NCBI RefSeq assembly: GCF_028288465.1
Contig: NZ_JAQBNR010000059.1
Coordinates: 1-64,000 of the forward strand
Length of the DNA stretch: 64,000 nucleotides
Reading direction: 5' to 3'
DNA from: Ferruginibacter sp.
Lineage (GTDB): Bacteria; Bacteroidota; Bacteroidia; Chitinophagales; Chitinophagaceae
The translations under genes and the position numbers were made by a program. Shown one piece after another: positions 44,322 to 54,132 of this stretch (within the stretch, counting starts at the first letter, position 1; the number at the start of each line of letters is the position of its first letter). Under the pieces are notes generated by a model, which did no database searches, had not been told where the DNA came from, and saw nothing but the letters and a program-made list of their open reading frames with translations.

Positions 44322-45725
44322 CTACATCAATTTTACTGCTGAATGTAGTTCTGGTATAGTAACATTGGCAAAGCCTTTTCTTAACAGCCTTTGCCTGAAA
44401 TCCGTCTGTACATCATATTCACCATGCACTAAAAATAGTTGTTTCACCTGTGCAGGATCCTGGCATGCCAAAAACTGGCATAGGTCTTCATAATCACCGT
44501 GGGCGCTCATGCTGCGCATTTCGCCAATTTCCGCATTTACTTCATGTGGCTGCCCGAAAATACTTACCTCCTTGGGATGTTTCATTAGTCTGCCGCCAAG
44601 TGAATTGGGCTCGCAATAACCGGTTAACAAAATGGTATTGCGACTATTCTCAATATTGTTGCTGATGTGGTGTTTTATTCTTCCCGCATCTGCCATACCA
44701 CTTGCAGAAATAATAACGCAGGCCCCTTTATAATAATTAAGATTCTTTGACTCTTCAACGGAGTTAATAAATTTTAACCCTTTAAAGCCAAATGGATCAT
44801 CATCATTCTCTATTACTTTCCGGATGCGGTCGTTAAAATATTGCGGATAACTTTTGATGATGGTGGTGGCTGTTTTGCTCAGCGGACTGTCTACAAAATA
44901 TTCCAATGGGGGAAGACGGTTTTCAAGTTCAAGCTGGTTAAGCGCATATAAAATTTCCTGTGTGCGTCCCACACTGAAGGCTGGCATAATCAACTTGCCT
45001 TTTTTTGAAATACAGGTATGGTTGATCCATTCCAGTAATGCATCCGGTGTGGGGTTGTGTTCATCATGCAGGCTGTTACCATAAGTGCTTTCTATCAAAA
45101 TATAATCTGCCTGTTCAAATCTTTCAGGCGCTTTTAAAATTACATCACGGTAACGGCCTACGTCACCGCTGAAAGTAAGGCGGGTTAGTTTTCCATTTTC
45201 GGTAATTCTTAAATGTACAGCAGCACTGCCGATAATATGACCGGCATCTGTATAACAAAATTCAATGCCGGCTTCAATAGTAAACCAGGTATCGTATTCA
45301 ATTGTTTCAAAAAAGTCAACCGCTCGCAGTGCATCCGCGGTAGAGTATAACGGCTGCAGGTAAGGTTGCCCTTCTGCTGCCCGGCGTTTATTTATAAATT
45401 TTAAATCACTTTCCTGTATGCCGGCAGAATCTTCCATCAGCACAGCGGAAAGATCTTTGGTAGCTGGTGTAGCAAATATTTTACCATTGAATCCATCCTT
45501 CACCAGCTTTGGTATTAAGCCGCTGTGATCAATGTGGGCGTGTGATAAAATAAGGTAATCTATTTCAGCAGGTATAAAACCGAAACTTGAATTGAGTTCA
45601 TCTGTCTCCTGGCCCATGCCCTGGAACATACCACAATCCAGTAATATTTTTTTGCCGTTGTTTAAAGTAAGTAAGTGTTTGGAACCTGTTACGGTTCTTG
45701 CAGCTCCGTGAAAAGCTATTTTCAT
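44322..45725 (-). CDS. MBL-fold beta-CASP ribonuclease-like hydrolase
   Basis: A 467-residue metallo-beta-lactamase-fold protein of the CPSF73/beta-CASP group. Zinc motif HAHIDHSG is near residue 61-68, DAGHIIGSAA gives the next His, SGDVGRY the Asp, then the beta-CASP insert with ESTYGN and PAFSVGRTQE. C-terminal motifs are SASGMADAGRIKHH, GYCEPNSLGG, MSAHGDYED and LVHGEYD. Such proteins are RNA exo/endonucleases in the cytoplasm; bacterial members of this short form (about 460 residues, without RNase J extra domains) are poorly characterised. It is monocistronic here. Confidence 0.9.
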   Translation of the reverse strand: MKIAFHGAARTVTGSKHLLTLNNGKKILLDCGMFQGMGQETDELNSSFGFIPAEIDYLILSHAHIDHSGLIPKLVKDGFNGKIFATPATKDLSAVLMEDSAGIQESDLKFINKRRAAEGQPYLQPLYSTADALRAVDFFETIEYDTWFTIEAGIEFCYTDAGHIIGSAAVHLRITENGKLTRLTFSGDVGRYRDVILKAPERFEQADYILIESTYGNSLHDEHNPTPDALLEWINHTCISKKGKLIMPAFSVGRTQEILYALNQLELENRLPPLEYFVDSPLSKTATTIIKSYPQYFNDRIRKVIENDDDPFGFKGLKFINSVEESKNLNYYKGACVIISASGMADAGRIKHHISNNIENSRNTILLTGYCEPNSLGGRLMKHPKEVSIFGQPHEVNAEIGEMRSMSAHGDYEDLCQFLACQDPAQVKQLFLVHGEYDVQTDFRQRLLRKGFANVTIPELHSAVKLM

Positions 45726-45949
45726 CGTCAGAATATATTTAGTGTTTGAAGATAGCGAAAAGCGATTGTGTAAATAATAAATACCAAAAAATAAATTGGA
45801 TTTTTGAGCAAGAAATATAAAGAAATTAAATTCAGTTGTATCACCTCACTGTCAAAGAAATACAATGGGCTAACCGGTACTTTGGAACGGCCACTCAACA
45901 AATTTAAACAAGGAATGTTCTATTTGCTCAACTAGTTAAATAAACCAAC

Positions 45950-46582
45950 ATGCAGCATTATTCCATCGATGAAATAAAAACATGGGACCGATTTTACCGG
46001 GCCAATTTTATCAATTGCTTAAGTGGTTTTAAAGGCGCCACTTTAATAGGCACCATCGGCACAAATAAAGTAGCCAACCTGGGTGTCTTCAGTAACCTGG
46101 TACATCTTGGTTCAGATCCGGCATTGATTGGCTTTATCAACCGGCCCAGGGAAGCTGCTCCGCACACCATTGCTAATATTGAGTCAAACGGTATGTATAC
46201 CATGAACCATATTCACCCATCATTTATACAAAAGGCACACCAGGCAAGTGCGAAATATATAGCAGATGAAAGTGAGTTTGAAGCAACGGGGCTTGGTATA
46301 GAATGGAGGGAAAACTGTACCGCACCTTTTGTTGCTGAAAGTAAAATCAAATATGCAATGGAACTGGTAGAAATCATTCCTATCCGGCACAACGGAACTT
46401 TCTTTATAATTGGTAAAGTACTGGACGTATATATCGATAAAACTATTCTTGCCAGCGACGGCTATCTTCACCTTGAAAAAGCGAACAGCGTTTGCAGTCT
46501 TGGCACAGATGGATACTATGCTACAGATTTGTTAGGAAGATTTGCTTATGCCAAACCCGGCAAGCCGATCGAGAAAATATAA
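45950..46582 (+). CDS. Flavin reductase-like, FMN-binding split-barrel protein
   Basis: A 210-residue protein of the flavin reductase family (FMN-binding split barrel). The segments ANLGVFSNLVHLGSDPALIGFINRP and HTIANIESNGMYTMNHI are typical of the FMN site. It may reduce free flavin for a partner monooxygenase or act as an oxidoreductase itself; no partner gene lies nearby. Length is normal. It diverges from the beta-CASP gene across 224 bases. Confidence 0.85.
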   Translation: MQHYSIDEIKTWDRFYRANFINCLSGFKGATLIGTIGTNKVANLGVFSNLVHLGSDPALIGFINRPREAAPHTIANIESNGMYTMNHIHPSFIQKAHQASAKYIADESEFEATGLGIEWRENCTAPFVAESKIKYAMELVEIIPIRHNGTFFIIGKVLDVYIDKTILASDGYLHLEKANSVCSLGTDGYYATDLLGRFAYAKPGKPIEKI

Positions 46583-46819
46583 CTTGACTAATGTAAAGAA
46601 TTTTAATTCCCATCCATAGTTTGTATCCGCCGAAGTATTACAATATTGTATGCGAAAACCGGATTTTAACTGCTATATTATTTTAAATAAATAAATACTT
46701 GTCCAGATCATTTTTTGTATTAATTAATTGTTATTTTTAAAAACAATTCAGTTAAGCATATTAAACGCTATTTGTCCCTTTTTCTACGAAAGCATATTGT
46801 TAATTTTAAATTGATTAGT

Positions 46820-47680
46820 ATGTTATCAACGGATAATAAAAAACTGCACAAACAATTTGCCCCTTCACCTGAACAGAATTATGTACGGGTTAAGACGAAT
46901 GCTTATTTAGGTGAAATCAGCTCACTAAGTAGTTACATTATTTCAGTACCCATTGTATTAATATCAAGTTATTTATTTTATAATGTTGCCGATGGGGATA
47001 CAGTTATTGCCTGGGGCAAGGAGGATAGTTTTTTTGAATGGCTCACTTCCCTGTTTTATTTTATAGCAGCTGTTTTGCTGGTAGTTACTTTCACAAAGAA
47101 CAGAAATATATTTCTACTCTTGTTAGCACTGATATTATTTTTTGGCGCCGGAGAGGAGATTAGCTGGGGACAGAGGGTGTTTGGATTTGCAACGCCGGAA
47201 GAGATTAATAAAATCAACGTGCAGCATGAATTTAATATTCACAATATGATTGTATTTGATGGAAAAACAATGGATGGTGAACTAAAGCATGGTATATCAA
47301 GATTCTTAGGAATGGATTTGATGTTTAAAATATTTACCGTTGTTTTTGGAATGGTGCTCCCTTTTTGCGTTTATCATTTTAAATCGATATCTACTATTGC
47401 TCAAAAATATAAAATACCTATCCCCCCAATTTCAATCGGCGTTTTTTTTCTTGTGTCGTGGTTGCTATTAAAACTGTCATTAGCGGCAATTCCTACTGTT
47501 TCAGCAACTGCATCTGCTGATGCCATTCGTCATTATTGGAGGATATATATGGCAGGTCCGGAGATTGCAGAATTTATAGGCTCATACACGTTGGCAATCA
47601 TTTGTCTCTATTTTTATAATTATCGTAATAAAAATATTATGGGTAAAGATTTTAAGCAACTAGGTTCCATTAACGCTTAA
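46820..47680 (+). CDS. Uncharacterised polytopic membrane protein with GEEISWGQR motif
   Basis: A 286-residue membrane protein starting at the ATG at 46820; the in-frame TTG at 46772 would add a basic, less likely extension. It has about six to seven hydrophobic helices. Between helices 3 and 4 lies a striking block FGAGEEISWGQRVFGF, then a stretch ending NVQHEFNIHN, whose Glu, Trp, Arg and His residues look like an active or metal site at the membrane edge. I have seen this block in uncharacterised bacterial membrane proteins, but no function is known to me. The surrounding DNA is more AT-rich than its neighbours, consistent with an accessory gene. Confidence 0.75.
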   Translation: MLSTDNKKLHKQFAPSPEQNYVRVKTNAYLGEISSLSSYIISVPIVLISSYLFYNVADGDTVIAWGKEDSFFEWLTSLFYFIAAVLLVVTFTKNRNIFLLLLALILFFGAGEEISWGQRVFGFATPEEINKINVQHEFNIHNMIVFDGKTMDGELKHGISRFLGMDLMFKIFTVVFGMVLPFCVYHFKSISTIAQKYKIPIPPISIGVFFLVSWLLLKLSLAAIPTVSATASADAIRHYWRIYMAGPEIAEFIGSYTLAIICLYFYNYRNKNIMGKDFKQLGSINA

Positions 47681-47712
47681 CAAACCTACATTTTAGTATC
47701 TGTAAACAAATA

Positions 47713-48198
47713 CTACTTTTTAGCTTTGAAAGACCATGTTATAAAAAACTCTGCCACGAGTTCTCCGTTATTATTAATTCCGGTAGATTTTACTTTGATT
47801 GTTTTACCCTCGCCCGATGCTATGGCGGCTTCAATTGTTTGATTAATATCAAGTCCCTGTGCACATGTAAAAGTTGTGATGCCTGTTGCCTTTTTAAAAT
47901 AGGCAGCTTCCAAACCAGTCACCAGCATGGATATGGCAGGACTACTTTTGTAGGTATGCATCATAGCCAGCACGCCGGTGCTGAGTTCTGCTGCCATGGC
48001 GAGACAGGCGAAATAGGTTGATTTAAAAGGGTTTTGGGAAAACCATTTGTAAGGTACAGTTACAGTAGCACCTGCTTCATCAATTTGTTGAACCCTTACT
48101 CCTGAAAAAAAAGCAGCTGGTAATTTGGTTAGCAAAAAAAGCGGAAACTTAAAGCGGTTACGCACAAGCTGGATAAACTCATCTTTATTGGAATTCAT
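47713..48198 (-). CDS. DUF4442 family protein (hotdog-fold thioesterase-like)
   Basis: A 161-residue protein with the layout of DUF4442: VTVPYKWFSQNPFKSTYFACLAMAAELSTG, a segment that in hotdog thioesterases holds the central helix, then AYFKKATGITTFTCAQG. Probably acts on an acyl thioester, but the enzymatic role is not shown. The ATG at 48198 is chosen over an ATG seven codons upstream, because MNSNKDEF is a more usual N-terminus; both are possible. It is convergent with the preceding membrane protein gene. Confidence 0.8.
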   Translation of the reverse strand: MNSNKDEFIQLVRNRFKFPLFLLTKLPAAFFSGVRVQQIDEAGATVTVPYKWFSQNPFKSTYFACLAMAAELSTGVLAMMHTYKSSPAISMLVTGLEAAYFKKATGITTFTCAQGLDINQTIEAAIASGEGKTIKVKSTGINNNGELVAEFFITWSFKAKK

Positions 48199-48292
48199 TA
48201 TACATGTTTTTTCACACAATGATTACAAGAGATACAAAGTACACAAAGAAGCATATCAACTGAAATTTTATTTGCGGAGAAATGACCAGTTA

Positions 48293-48781
48293 TTATTTAT
48301 AGTTTTCAGCAGCCAAAGATTTTGGTGTCAATTGTTGTAAAAATTCAAATACTTTTTTTTGATCGTAACTCTTCTTTCCGTCCTCCAGGTATTCGCTGTT
48401 TTGGGTGTGGATGCGCTGACCTTTGGCATCCAAAATAATAAATACCGGAAAGCCGAAACGCTGCGGGTAACCATATTTTGCAAATACATCTTCATTCTTG
48501 TTTTCCTTGCTGAAGTTCAACTCGTACCAAACAAAGCTGCTGTTGATCAATGAATCGATCTGCGGATTTGCTTTGCTGATTTTTGCAAACTCCAGGCACC
48601 AACTGCACCAGTTGCCGCCTGCCTGCAACACCACAAATTTATTTTCGGCAGCGGCTTTTTTTACGGCAGCTTCAATATCAGCTTTGGCATCAGCTGCCGG
48701 ATTGTATAATTTTTTTTCCTGTGCACAAATGGAAAATGATATAAGCATCAGGGTGATAAAAAAGAACAGGTTTTTCTTCAT
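48293..48781 (-). CDS. Secreted thioredoxin-family protein
   Basis: A 162-residue protein with a signal peptide (1-20, ending SFSICAQ). The thioredoxin fold carries the redox motif NWCSWCLEF in place of WCGPC and the cis-Pro region GFPVFIIL. Its form (AAAENKFVVLQAGGNWCSWC) is like DUF255/thioredoxin_7 proteins. It likely acts as a periplasmic thiol reductant or isomerase. It lies 60 bases downstream of the SDR-like gene on the same strand. Confidence 0.88.
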   Translation of the reverse strand: MKKNLFFFITLMLISFSICAQEKKLYNPAADAKADIEAAVKKAAAENKFVVLQAGGNWCSWCLEFAKISKANPQIDSLINSSFVWYELNFSKENKNEDVFAKYGYPQRFGFPVFIILDAKGQRIHTQNSEYLEDGKKSYDQKKVFEFLQQLTPKSLAAENYK

Positions 48782-48841
48782 AGGTTTAAAGATAAATGAT
48801 AATTGTTTGCAGATGGATACCGCTAAAATAAAATGCCTGTT

Positions 48842-49771
48842 TTAACTTTGCTTTGTTTGTGCGATGGTCTCTTTTACGCCCTGCTGATAAGTAGTTGGTG
48901 TAAAGTTAAACCGGGTATTAAATTTCGATGAATCGAATACATAGTCGCGGTCGTACTGGTACATCATTTCTGGCATCTCTCGCATAAGCGGCATGAACAG
49001 GCCCAACAATTTAAGTAACCACATGGGCAATGTAAAAATCTTGTCGGGTACATTCATTTCCTTTGTAAAAAGATTGATCATTTCTTTGCCAGTCAATGTA
49101 TTTTTATCTGTTGGTAAATGCCACACCTGTCCGTAAGCATCGGGCGTATTTCCCAGTATGGCCGTGGCTTTTGCAGCGTCCGGTGTAAAGGTAAAAGAAT
49201 GTTTTTTATCTGTTTTTATAAACCAGTTGGGCCTTTTACCTTTTTTGATATTTTTATAAACGACTTCAATCAAAAAACTTTTGTCATTATCCGGCCCGTA
49301 GAAATCGGCAGAGCGTGCGATTAAACCGGTTAGTCTGCCTTGCTTTACGGCGGTCATAAGCATGTCTGCAATTTGCCTGCGCACCATTCCTTTTTTGCTG
49401 GGCGGATTGATGGGCGAATCTTCCGTCATGTACGGTATGGCATTGATATCATAGAGATATACGTTATCAAAGAACACCAGTTTGGCATTGTGTTTACTGC
49501 AGGCGTCAATGGTGGCCTGCATTAGTTTTGGCCATTTCTCCTGCCATATTTTTAAAGTATATTCAAAACCGACAAGCAGATAAACAATGTCTGAGCCTGC
49601 AACGGCTTTCTCTACCTGAGCAGGATCTGACAAGTCTGCCGGGAAGAGCTCATCCGTTGCATTCACTTTTTTTGGATTGCGGCTTACGAGGCGGATGCTG
49701 CTGGTATAGGTTGTTAACTCTTTGGCCAGTACCGAACCGATTGTTCCGTTTGCTCCTAAAATTGTCTGCAT
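48842..49771 (-). CDS. NAD(P)-binding epimerase/dehydratase-like protein
   Basis: A 309-residue extended or atypical SDR. The dinucleotide loop is LGANGTIGSVLA at residues 5-16, followed by the Arg that selects NADP in LVSRNPKK. The strand 4 region IVYLLVGFEYT and DNVYLYD (with the YxxxK-type Tyr replaced or shifted) suggest a variant active site. The C-terminal helices around LPMWLLKLLGLF are hydrophobic and may contact the membrane. Function unknown. A repeat copy and the C1 peptidase gene are next upstream. Confidence 0.82.
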   Translation of the reverse strand: MQTILGANGTIGSVLAKELTTYTSSIRLVSRNPKKVNATDELFPADLSDPAQVEKAVAGSDIVYLLVGFEYTLKIWQEKWPKLMQATIDACSKHNAKLVFFDNVYLYDINAIPYMTEDSPINPPSKKGMVRRQIADMLMTAVKQGRLTGLIARSADFYGPDNDKSFLIEVVYKNIKKGKRPNWFIKTDKKHSFTFTPDAAKATAILGNTPDAYGQVWHLPTDKNTLTGKEMINLFTKEMNVPDKIFTLPMWLLKLLGLFMPLMREMPEMMYQYDRDYVFDSSKFNTRFNFTPTTYQQGVKETIAQTKQS

Positions 49772-49862
49772 AATTTATTTGCTTTAGACCGTCCGTTTTA
49801 AAATAAACTTAAAATGCGTACACGCCCGCTCCGCTTCGATGAAAGTTCCTTTTTGCACAGTC

Positions 49863-49912
49863 GTACAAGAGGGCGACGCAACGATGATCCACATTGCTTC
49901 TTAGCCCGGACC
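49863..49912 (+). repeat. Dispersed intergenic repeat, copy C
   Basis: GTACAAGAGGGCGACGCAAC at the left and TTCTTAGCCCGGACCA at the right, ending 7 bases before the stop codon of the minus-strand C1 peptidase. Almost identical to copy D over most of its length. Confidence 0.75.
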
Positions 49913-49918
49913 ATTAAT

Positions 49919-51550
49919 TTATTGCTTATCTATTTCAACCACGCAACCAACCACTTTATTTTTATCCGTGGCATCTGCTTTAAAATAGATGCCTCCATTA
50001 TTGGTGCTATTGAAATTTACATTTTTTATGGCCGCACTACTGATGACTTCATTTAATTTACCGGCGTAAGTTGACTGGCTGCTCTTGTTAATAGATGCAT
50101 TGATGGCGTTATAATCCAGCGGTTCCTTGCTAACCACGATGCCCATAAAATCTTTTGTGCCCAAACTATCCGCACGGATGGACTGCGCTTTTGGAAACAG
50201 CCTGTAACCCGTGATACCGCAATACGGCGAGTGAATGGGTTTGTAGGGAAACAACACAAAACTACTGCCGGCAGGGTTGGGCGTAAACAAATAAATGTAG
50301 CACTCAATGGCATTTTTGATTTCTATTTTAAACTTAGTGCCTTTGCGTACAGGCGTAGTAGTTATGAAGGTATTTGCAGTGCTCACTTTTAGCGGAATGT
50401 ATTGTTTGGTATCGTTGTTTACGAGGCCAATATTGCATTCAAAATCTACGTTCAATGCAGCTCCTCTTTTTGGCATGGGATCGATGCCATAGGCTTCTCT
50501 TACAAACCCTTTAAAATCACCATAACGAACCCAGCCAATGCCGTTTTGTCCCCACTCCGGTCCCCAACTGTTCATGATCTGGAAGGCGCCGCCTTCAAGG
50601 CGATCATCATACCCTATCACACACAACGCATGTCCTCCAAAGCCGGTCTGGCTATAGTCTTCCTGTGTTGGGTGCCATACTTTCTGGCCCATCATACCTT
50701 CCATAAAACTGCCTCCTACCATCATACCAATAACCACCGGTGCATCTTTTGCAAGATGTTCTTTTACGGCACGCATACTTAAATTGCTAACACCATCACC
50801 CTCTGTTAAACGGTTAAAACCATGCATGCGGTTTTGTGCCGCTTCACTCATCATTTGATTGGTGGGTTGACGACTGCAATTATTTTCATCGTATGGAAAT
50901 TCATTAAAAGGAACAGCGCCTTTGTTGGTCATAAATTCCATGGCCTTCAAAATGAAAGAACCCTGGCAGCCATCCATACCGATTTGGTTGTATAAAAATG
51001 CAGGGCTAAAGGCTACATTATTTGGATTTTGAGCAGTGCTGGCACTTTCAATAATACTGCGGGCGGCATAGCCACTGCTCCAGGCTACGCAACTGCCCTG
51101 CTTGCCCTGGTTCTGCCGGTCGGGCGCAAAGCGCAGCAGGGAAACACTTTCAGGTAAAGGATTTTTTGTGTTGTCATCTTCCAGGCCTTCGTACACGCTG
51201 GCTTTTTTAAATTCGTTGGGATCGAGTGTGCCGCCTTTTGTAAAATTAGACACTACATTGGCAACAGTAGAAAGCCCAGTACAGGATTGGTTGCGCAAAA
51301 GAAAATAGCCACCTGCTGCTAATACGAGTATTAAAATCATACCGCCACCACAGCCGCCTTTTCCACCGCCACTACCTCCACCGCCTCTTCCGCCAAACAG
51401 GCTGAATACAAGCGGTAAAAAATTCAGGAGTGTTCCCAAACCTCCTCCTCCGCCACGCCCGCCACCTGAGCTAAATCCACCACCACCGTCACTTCCACCA
51501 TTGTAATCATCATTGCTGTCCTGTGGATCGTCTACCATTTCCAATGCCAT
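49919..51550 (-). CDS. Membrane-anchored C1 (papain-like) peptidase with Gly-rich N-terminus and DUF4384-like tail
   Basis: A 543-residue protein. Residues 15-70 are extremely Gly-rich, interrupted by a hydrophobic patch (LGTLLNFLPLVFSLF), then one transmembrane helix (MILILVLAAGGYFLL, 71-85). The papain fold follows with the oxyanion Gln Q148 and nucleophile C154 in NQGKQGSCVAWSSG, the catalytic His in GGHALCVIGYDD, and the Asn in MNSWGPEWGQNGIGWV. The C-terminal 160 residues resemble DUF4384 (CYIYLFTPNPAGSSFVLFPY). There is no signal peptide; the single helix would place the protease outside the cytoplasm or the Gly segment within it, depending on topology. The role is unknown. Confidence 0.88.
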   Translation of the reverse strand: MALEMVDDPQDSNDDYNGGSDGGGGFSSGGGRGGGGGLGTLLNFLPLVFSLFGGRGGGGSGGGKGGCGGGMILILVLAAGGYFLLRNQSCTGLSTVANVVSNFTKGGTLDPNEFKKASVYEGLEDDNTKNPLPESVSLLRFAPDRQNQGKQGSCVAWSSGYAARSIIESASTAQNPNNVAFSPAFLYNQIGMDGCQGSFILKAMEFMTNKGAVPFNEFPYDENNCSRQPTNQMMSEAAQNRMHGFNRLTEGDGVSNLSMRAVKEHLAKDAPVVIGMMVGGSFMEGMMGQKVWHPTQEDYSQTGFGGHALCVIGYDDRLEGGAFQIMNSWGPEWGQNGIGWVRYGDFKGFVREAYGIDPMPKRGAALNVDFECNIGLVNNDTKQYIPLKVSTANTFITTTPVRKGTKFKIEIKNAIECYIYLFTPNPAGSSFVLFPYKPIHSPYCGITGYRLFPKAQSIRADSLGTKDFMGIVVSKEPLDYNAINASINKSSQSTYAGKLNEVISSAAIKNVNFNSTNNGGIYFKADATDKNKVVGCVVEIDKQ

Positions 51551-51657
51551 AAAATATTGCTTTGATTTGTTTATTGATAAATAAAAATAGGAGATTTTTT
51601 ATAACCGGCTTTAGTAAATTTATCCGAAGCTCTTTCTTTATGCCGCAAGGCTTTGAA

Positions 51658-54075
51658 TCAATTCTTTTCTTTTTCCAGTATTTCAAACTGTCTTGAAACA
51701 CTTACTCCATTTTCATCTACCAATGTAATGATGTGTTTTCCGGGTGAAGGATTCAAAGCGATCTGGTGAAAGTTTTGTGTAGTGCCTGCAAAATTATCAT
51801 CGAGGCTCCAGTAAATTTTTGCGCCGGCCCGCCGGTGGGCGGCGGTAAAAATGGTATTGCCTTTTTGGCCGCTTACTTCGAAGGGTACATATATTTTTGC
51901 ATCAGGTTGAGGATAGATAATTTCTATCAGCCGGCCTGTCTCTGCAAAATTACAGCCGGGTTTAAAAGCAGGCAACACTTTGTAATCGGCATTTTTTTGT
52001 TTGTAATAATATTCCATAGCAGGGGATAAAACGAACCAGCTTTTATGCTGCATGGCAGATGGACTTTCACAATCTTCTGTAACCCGGTACTGGCCGGCTG
52101 CATCGAGGTTAATCATTTTATGGTATGGACAGAGCGGGGCTTTTTGTCCGTTGACGGGCATGAATAAAGTATCCACATCCGGGCAATCTATGTTTGCACG
52201 AAAACCGCTTTGTTTGCACACGGCTACATTGCTGTAATTGTAAGCAGGCTTATTAAACCAGGCCACATTGGGTAATAACCGAAAAATATCAAACAATATA
52301 GGTGCCGCTGTTTTAATACCAATCAGTCCTGGTCGCCCTACTCCGTCCGTATTTCCTACCCACACAGCCACTACATTTTTTGGCGTGATGCCAATCGCCC
52401 ATCCGTCCCTGAAACCAAAGCTGGTACCAGTTTTCCATGCAATGGTTTGAGAAGAAACAAATTCCTGCCACAGGCCTTCTTCACCAGGCCGCATAACTTC
52501 CTTCATGGCCTGGAAGGTGAACCAGATGGAAGTCGCGTCCAGCGGAATATTTTTTTTCACCGCATTTATTTTGGGCGCCGGCAGTTTGTAATTGGGTGGA
52601 TGAAAATCATTGGTATTAAGATTGCCTTCATTTTTTGCCTGGTGATTCAATGCCCTTGCCATAGAAGCGTATACACCTGCCAGGTCCCACATGGTTACTT
52701 CGCAACCACCGAGAATCAAACTAAGTCCGTATGTATCGGCGGAGCGGTTGAGGGTTGAAATGCCGCACTGTTGCAGGGTTTCGTAAAAGCGCTGGTATTT
52801 ATATTGCTGCAATAATTTTACGGCCGGTATGTTGAGGCTTCTTGCCAGGGCATTGCTTGCAGGCACGGCGCCGTCATACCCCAGGTCAAAATTTTGTGGC
52901 GCATAATTGCCGATTTGCATAGGAATGTCTGCAATGATACTGTTTGGTAAAATCAATCCGTCGCTTAGCATGGACGCATATAGAATTGGTTTTAGTGCAC
53001 TGCCCGGGCTTCGGGGCGCCGCAATTACATCTACATCACTTTCCATTTCCTTATTGGCGGGATCATAAATATTGCCCACATATGCCAGCGTATTTCCGGT
53101 CTCCACATCCAGTACCAATGCACAGGCATTGTTGATGCCATTGCCTTTTAAAACAGACTGGTGTTGCTGAACAATATTAGCCACCTGCTTTTGTAAACTG
53201 ACCTCTACAGTAGTAATTACTTTCGTTTGTTCGTTGCCGCTATGATCATTTTTAAAGCGTTGAAATAAATGCAGCGCATTTTGTGGTAAAGTTAAAGGTT
53301 GGCCAGGTAAGGGTTCCAGCTTGGCCAGGTTGCAACTGCTTTCATCAATTTTATGATCACTTTTAAGTTTATCCAACAACCGGTTACGTTTCTTTAACAA
53401 TATGTCCCTGTTTTTTCCCGGATGTACGAGCGCTGGCGCATTGGGTAATACGGCCAGCGCAGCCATTTCCCCCCAGCTTAATTTATCCGGGCTGCGGCCA
53501 AAGTAGCGCCAGGCTGCTGCATCCAATCCTACTACATTGCTTCCAAATGGTGCATTGCTGGCGTACATTGAAAGAATCTCTTTTTTTGAATACGAAACCT
53601 CTACCCTTACAGCAAGGATACTTTCCTTTATTTTGTTCCAGATACTGCGGCGGTTGTCTTCTTTTGATAACCTGATTACCTGCATGGTGAGGGTGCTGCC
53701 ACCTTGCGCTGTCTCCTTGTTTTTGATGTCTTTTATTAATGCCCTGCTGATGGCAATTGGATCTACACCCGGATGGTAAAAAAAACGTTTGTCTTCAAAT
53801 GTGGTGATGCAGTCAATAAATTTTTGCGGTACATTTTTGTTGGGTGGGAAACGCCACTGGCCATCTGCTGCAATGGTAGCGTTGAGCAGGTTACCATCTT
53901 TATCTTCGATGATGTAACTTGTTGGAGCGTTGAATAATTGTTTGGGTAATGCAAACCAGAACCAGGTTAACAATATCGGTGAGAGCAGCAGCCCCCATCG
54001 CCTGAATGGTGGCTTAATGCGGAGTTTACTCCAGCCATTTTTAGTGTTTGTATTTTTATTTTCTTCGGTGGGCAC
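51658..54075 (-). CDS. pbpC: Penicillin-binding protein 1C
   Basis: An 805-residue bifunctional peptidoglycan synthase with a GTG start (a TAA blocks the frame just upstream). One membrane helix lies near residues 27-43. The glycosyltransferase domain has EDKRFFYHPGVDP (E94), QGGSTLTMQ and ILSMYASNAPFGSN. The transpeptidase domain has SxxK in SPGSALKP, SxN in ARSLN and KTGTS. The C-terminal BiPBP_C domain (VPFEVSGQKGNTIFTAAHRR) identifies the 1C class. It polymerises and may crosslink glycan strands in the periplasm. The alpha-2-macroglobulin gene with which pbpC is usually paired lies upstream on the same strand, but here a DUF1016 gene separates them. Confidence 0.95.
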   Translation of the reverse strand: MPTEENKNTNTKNGWSKLRIKPPFRRWGLLLSPILLTWFWFALPKQLFNAPTSYIIEDKDGNLLNATIAADGQWRFPPNKNVPQKFIDCITTFEDKRFFYHPGVDPIAISRALIKDIKNKETAQGGSTLTMQVIRLSKEDNRRSIWNKIKESILAVRVEVSYSKKEILSMYASNAPFGSNVVGLDAAAWRYFGRSPDKLSWGEMAALAVLPNAPALVHPGKNRDILLKKRNRLLDKLKSDHKIDESSCNLAKLEPLPGQPLTLPQNALHLFQRFKNDHSGNEQTKVITTVEVSLQKQVANIVQQHQSVLKGNGINNACALVLDVETGNTLAYVGNIYDPANKEMESDVDVIAAPRSPGSALKPILYASMLSDGLILPNSIIADIPMQIGNYAPQNFDLGYDGAVPASNALARSLNIPAVKLLQQYKYQRFYETLQQCGISTLNRSADTYGLSLILGGCEVTMWDLAGVYASMARALNHQAKNEGNLNTNDFHPPNYKLPAPKINAVKKNIPLDATSIWFTFQAMKEVMRPGEEGLWQEFVSSQTIAWKTGTSFGFRDGWAIGITPKNVVAVWVGNTDGVGRPGLIGIKTAAPILFDIFRLLPNVAWFNKPAYNYSNVAVCKQSGFRANIDCPDVDTLFMPVNGQKAPLCPYHKMINLDAAGQYRVTEDCESPSAMQHKSWFVLSPAMEYYYKQKNADYKVLPAFKPGCNFAETGRLIEIIYPQPDAKIYVPFEVSGQKGNTIFTAAHRRAGAKIYWSLDDNFAGTTQNFHQIALNPSPGKHIITLVDENGVSVSRQFEILEKEKN

Positions 54076-54132
54076 TTTAAGGATAATTCATTTTTCTTCG
54101 TTTGCTGATTAATTCAAAAAAGGTCCGCTTCA

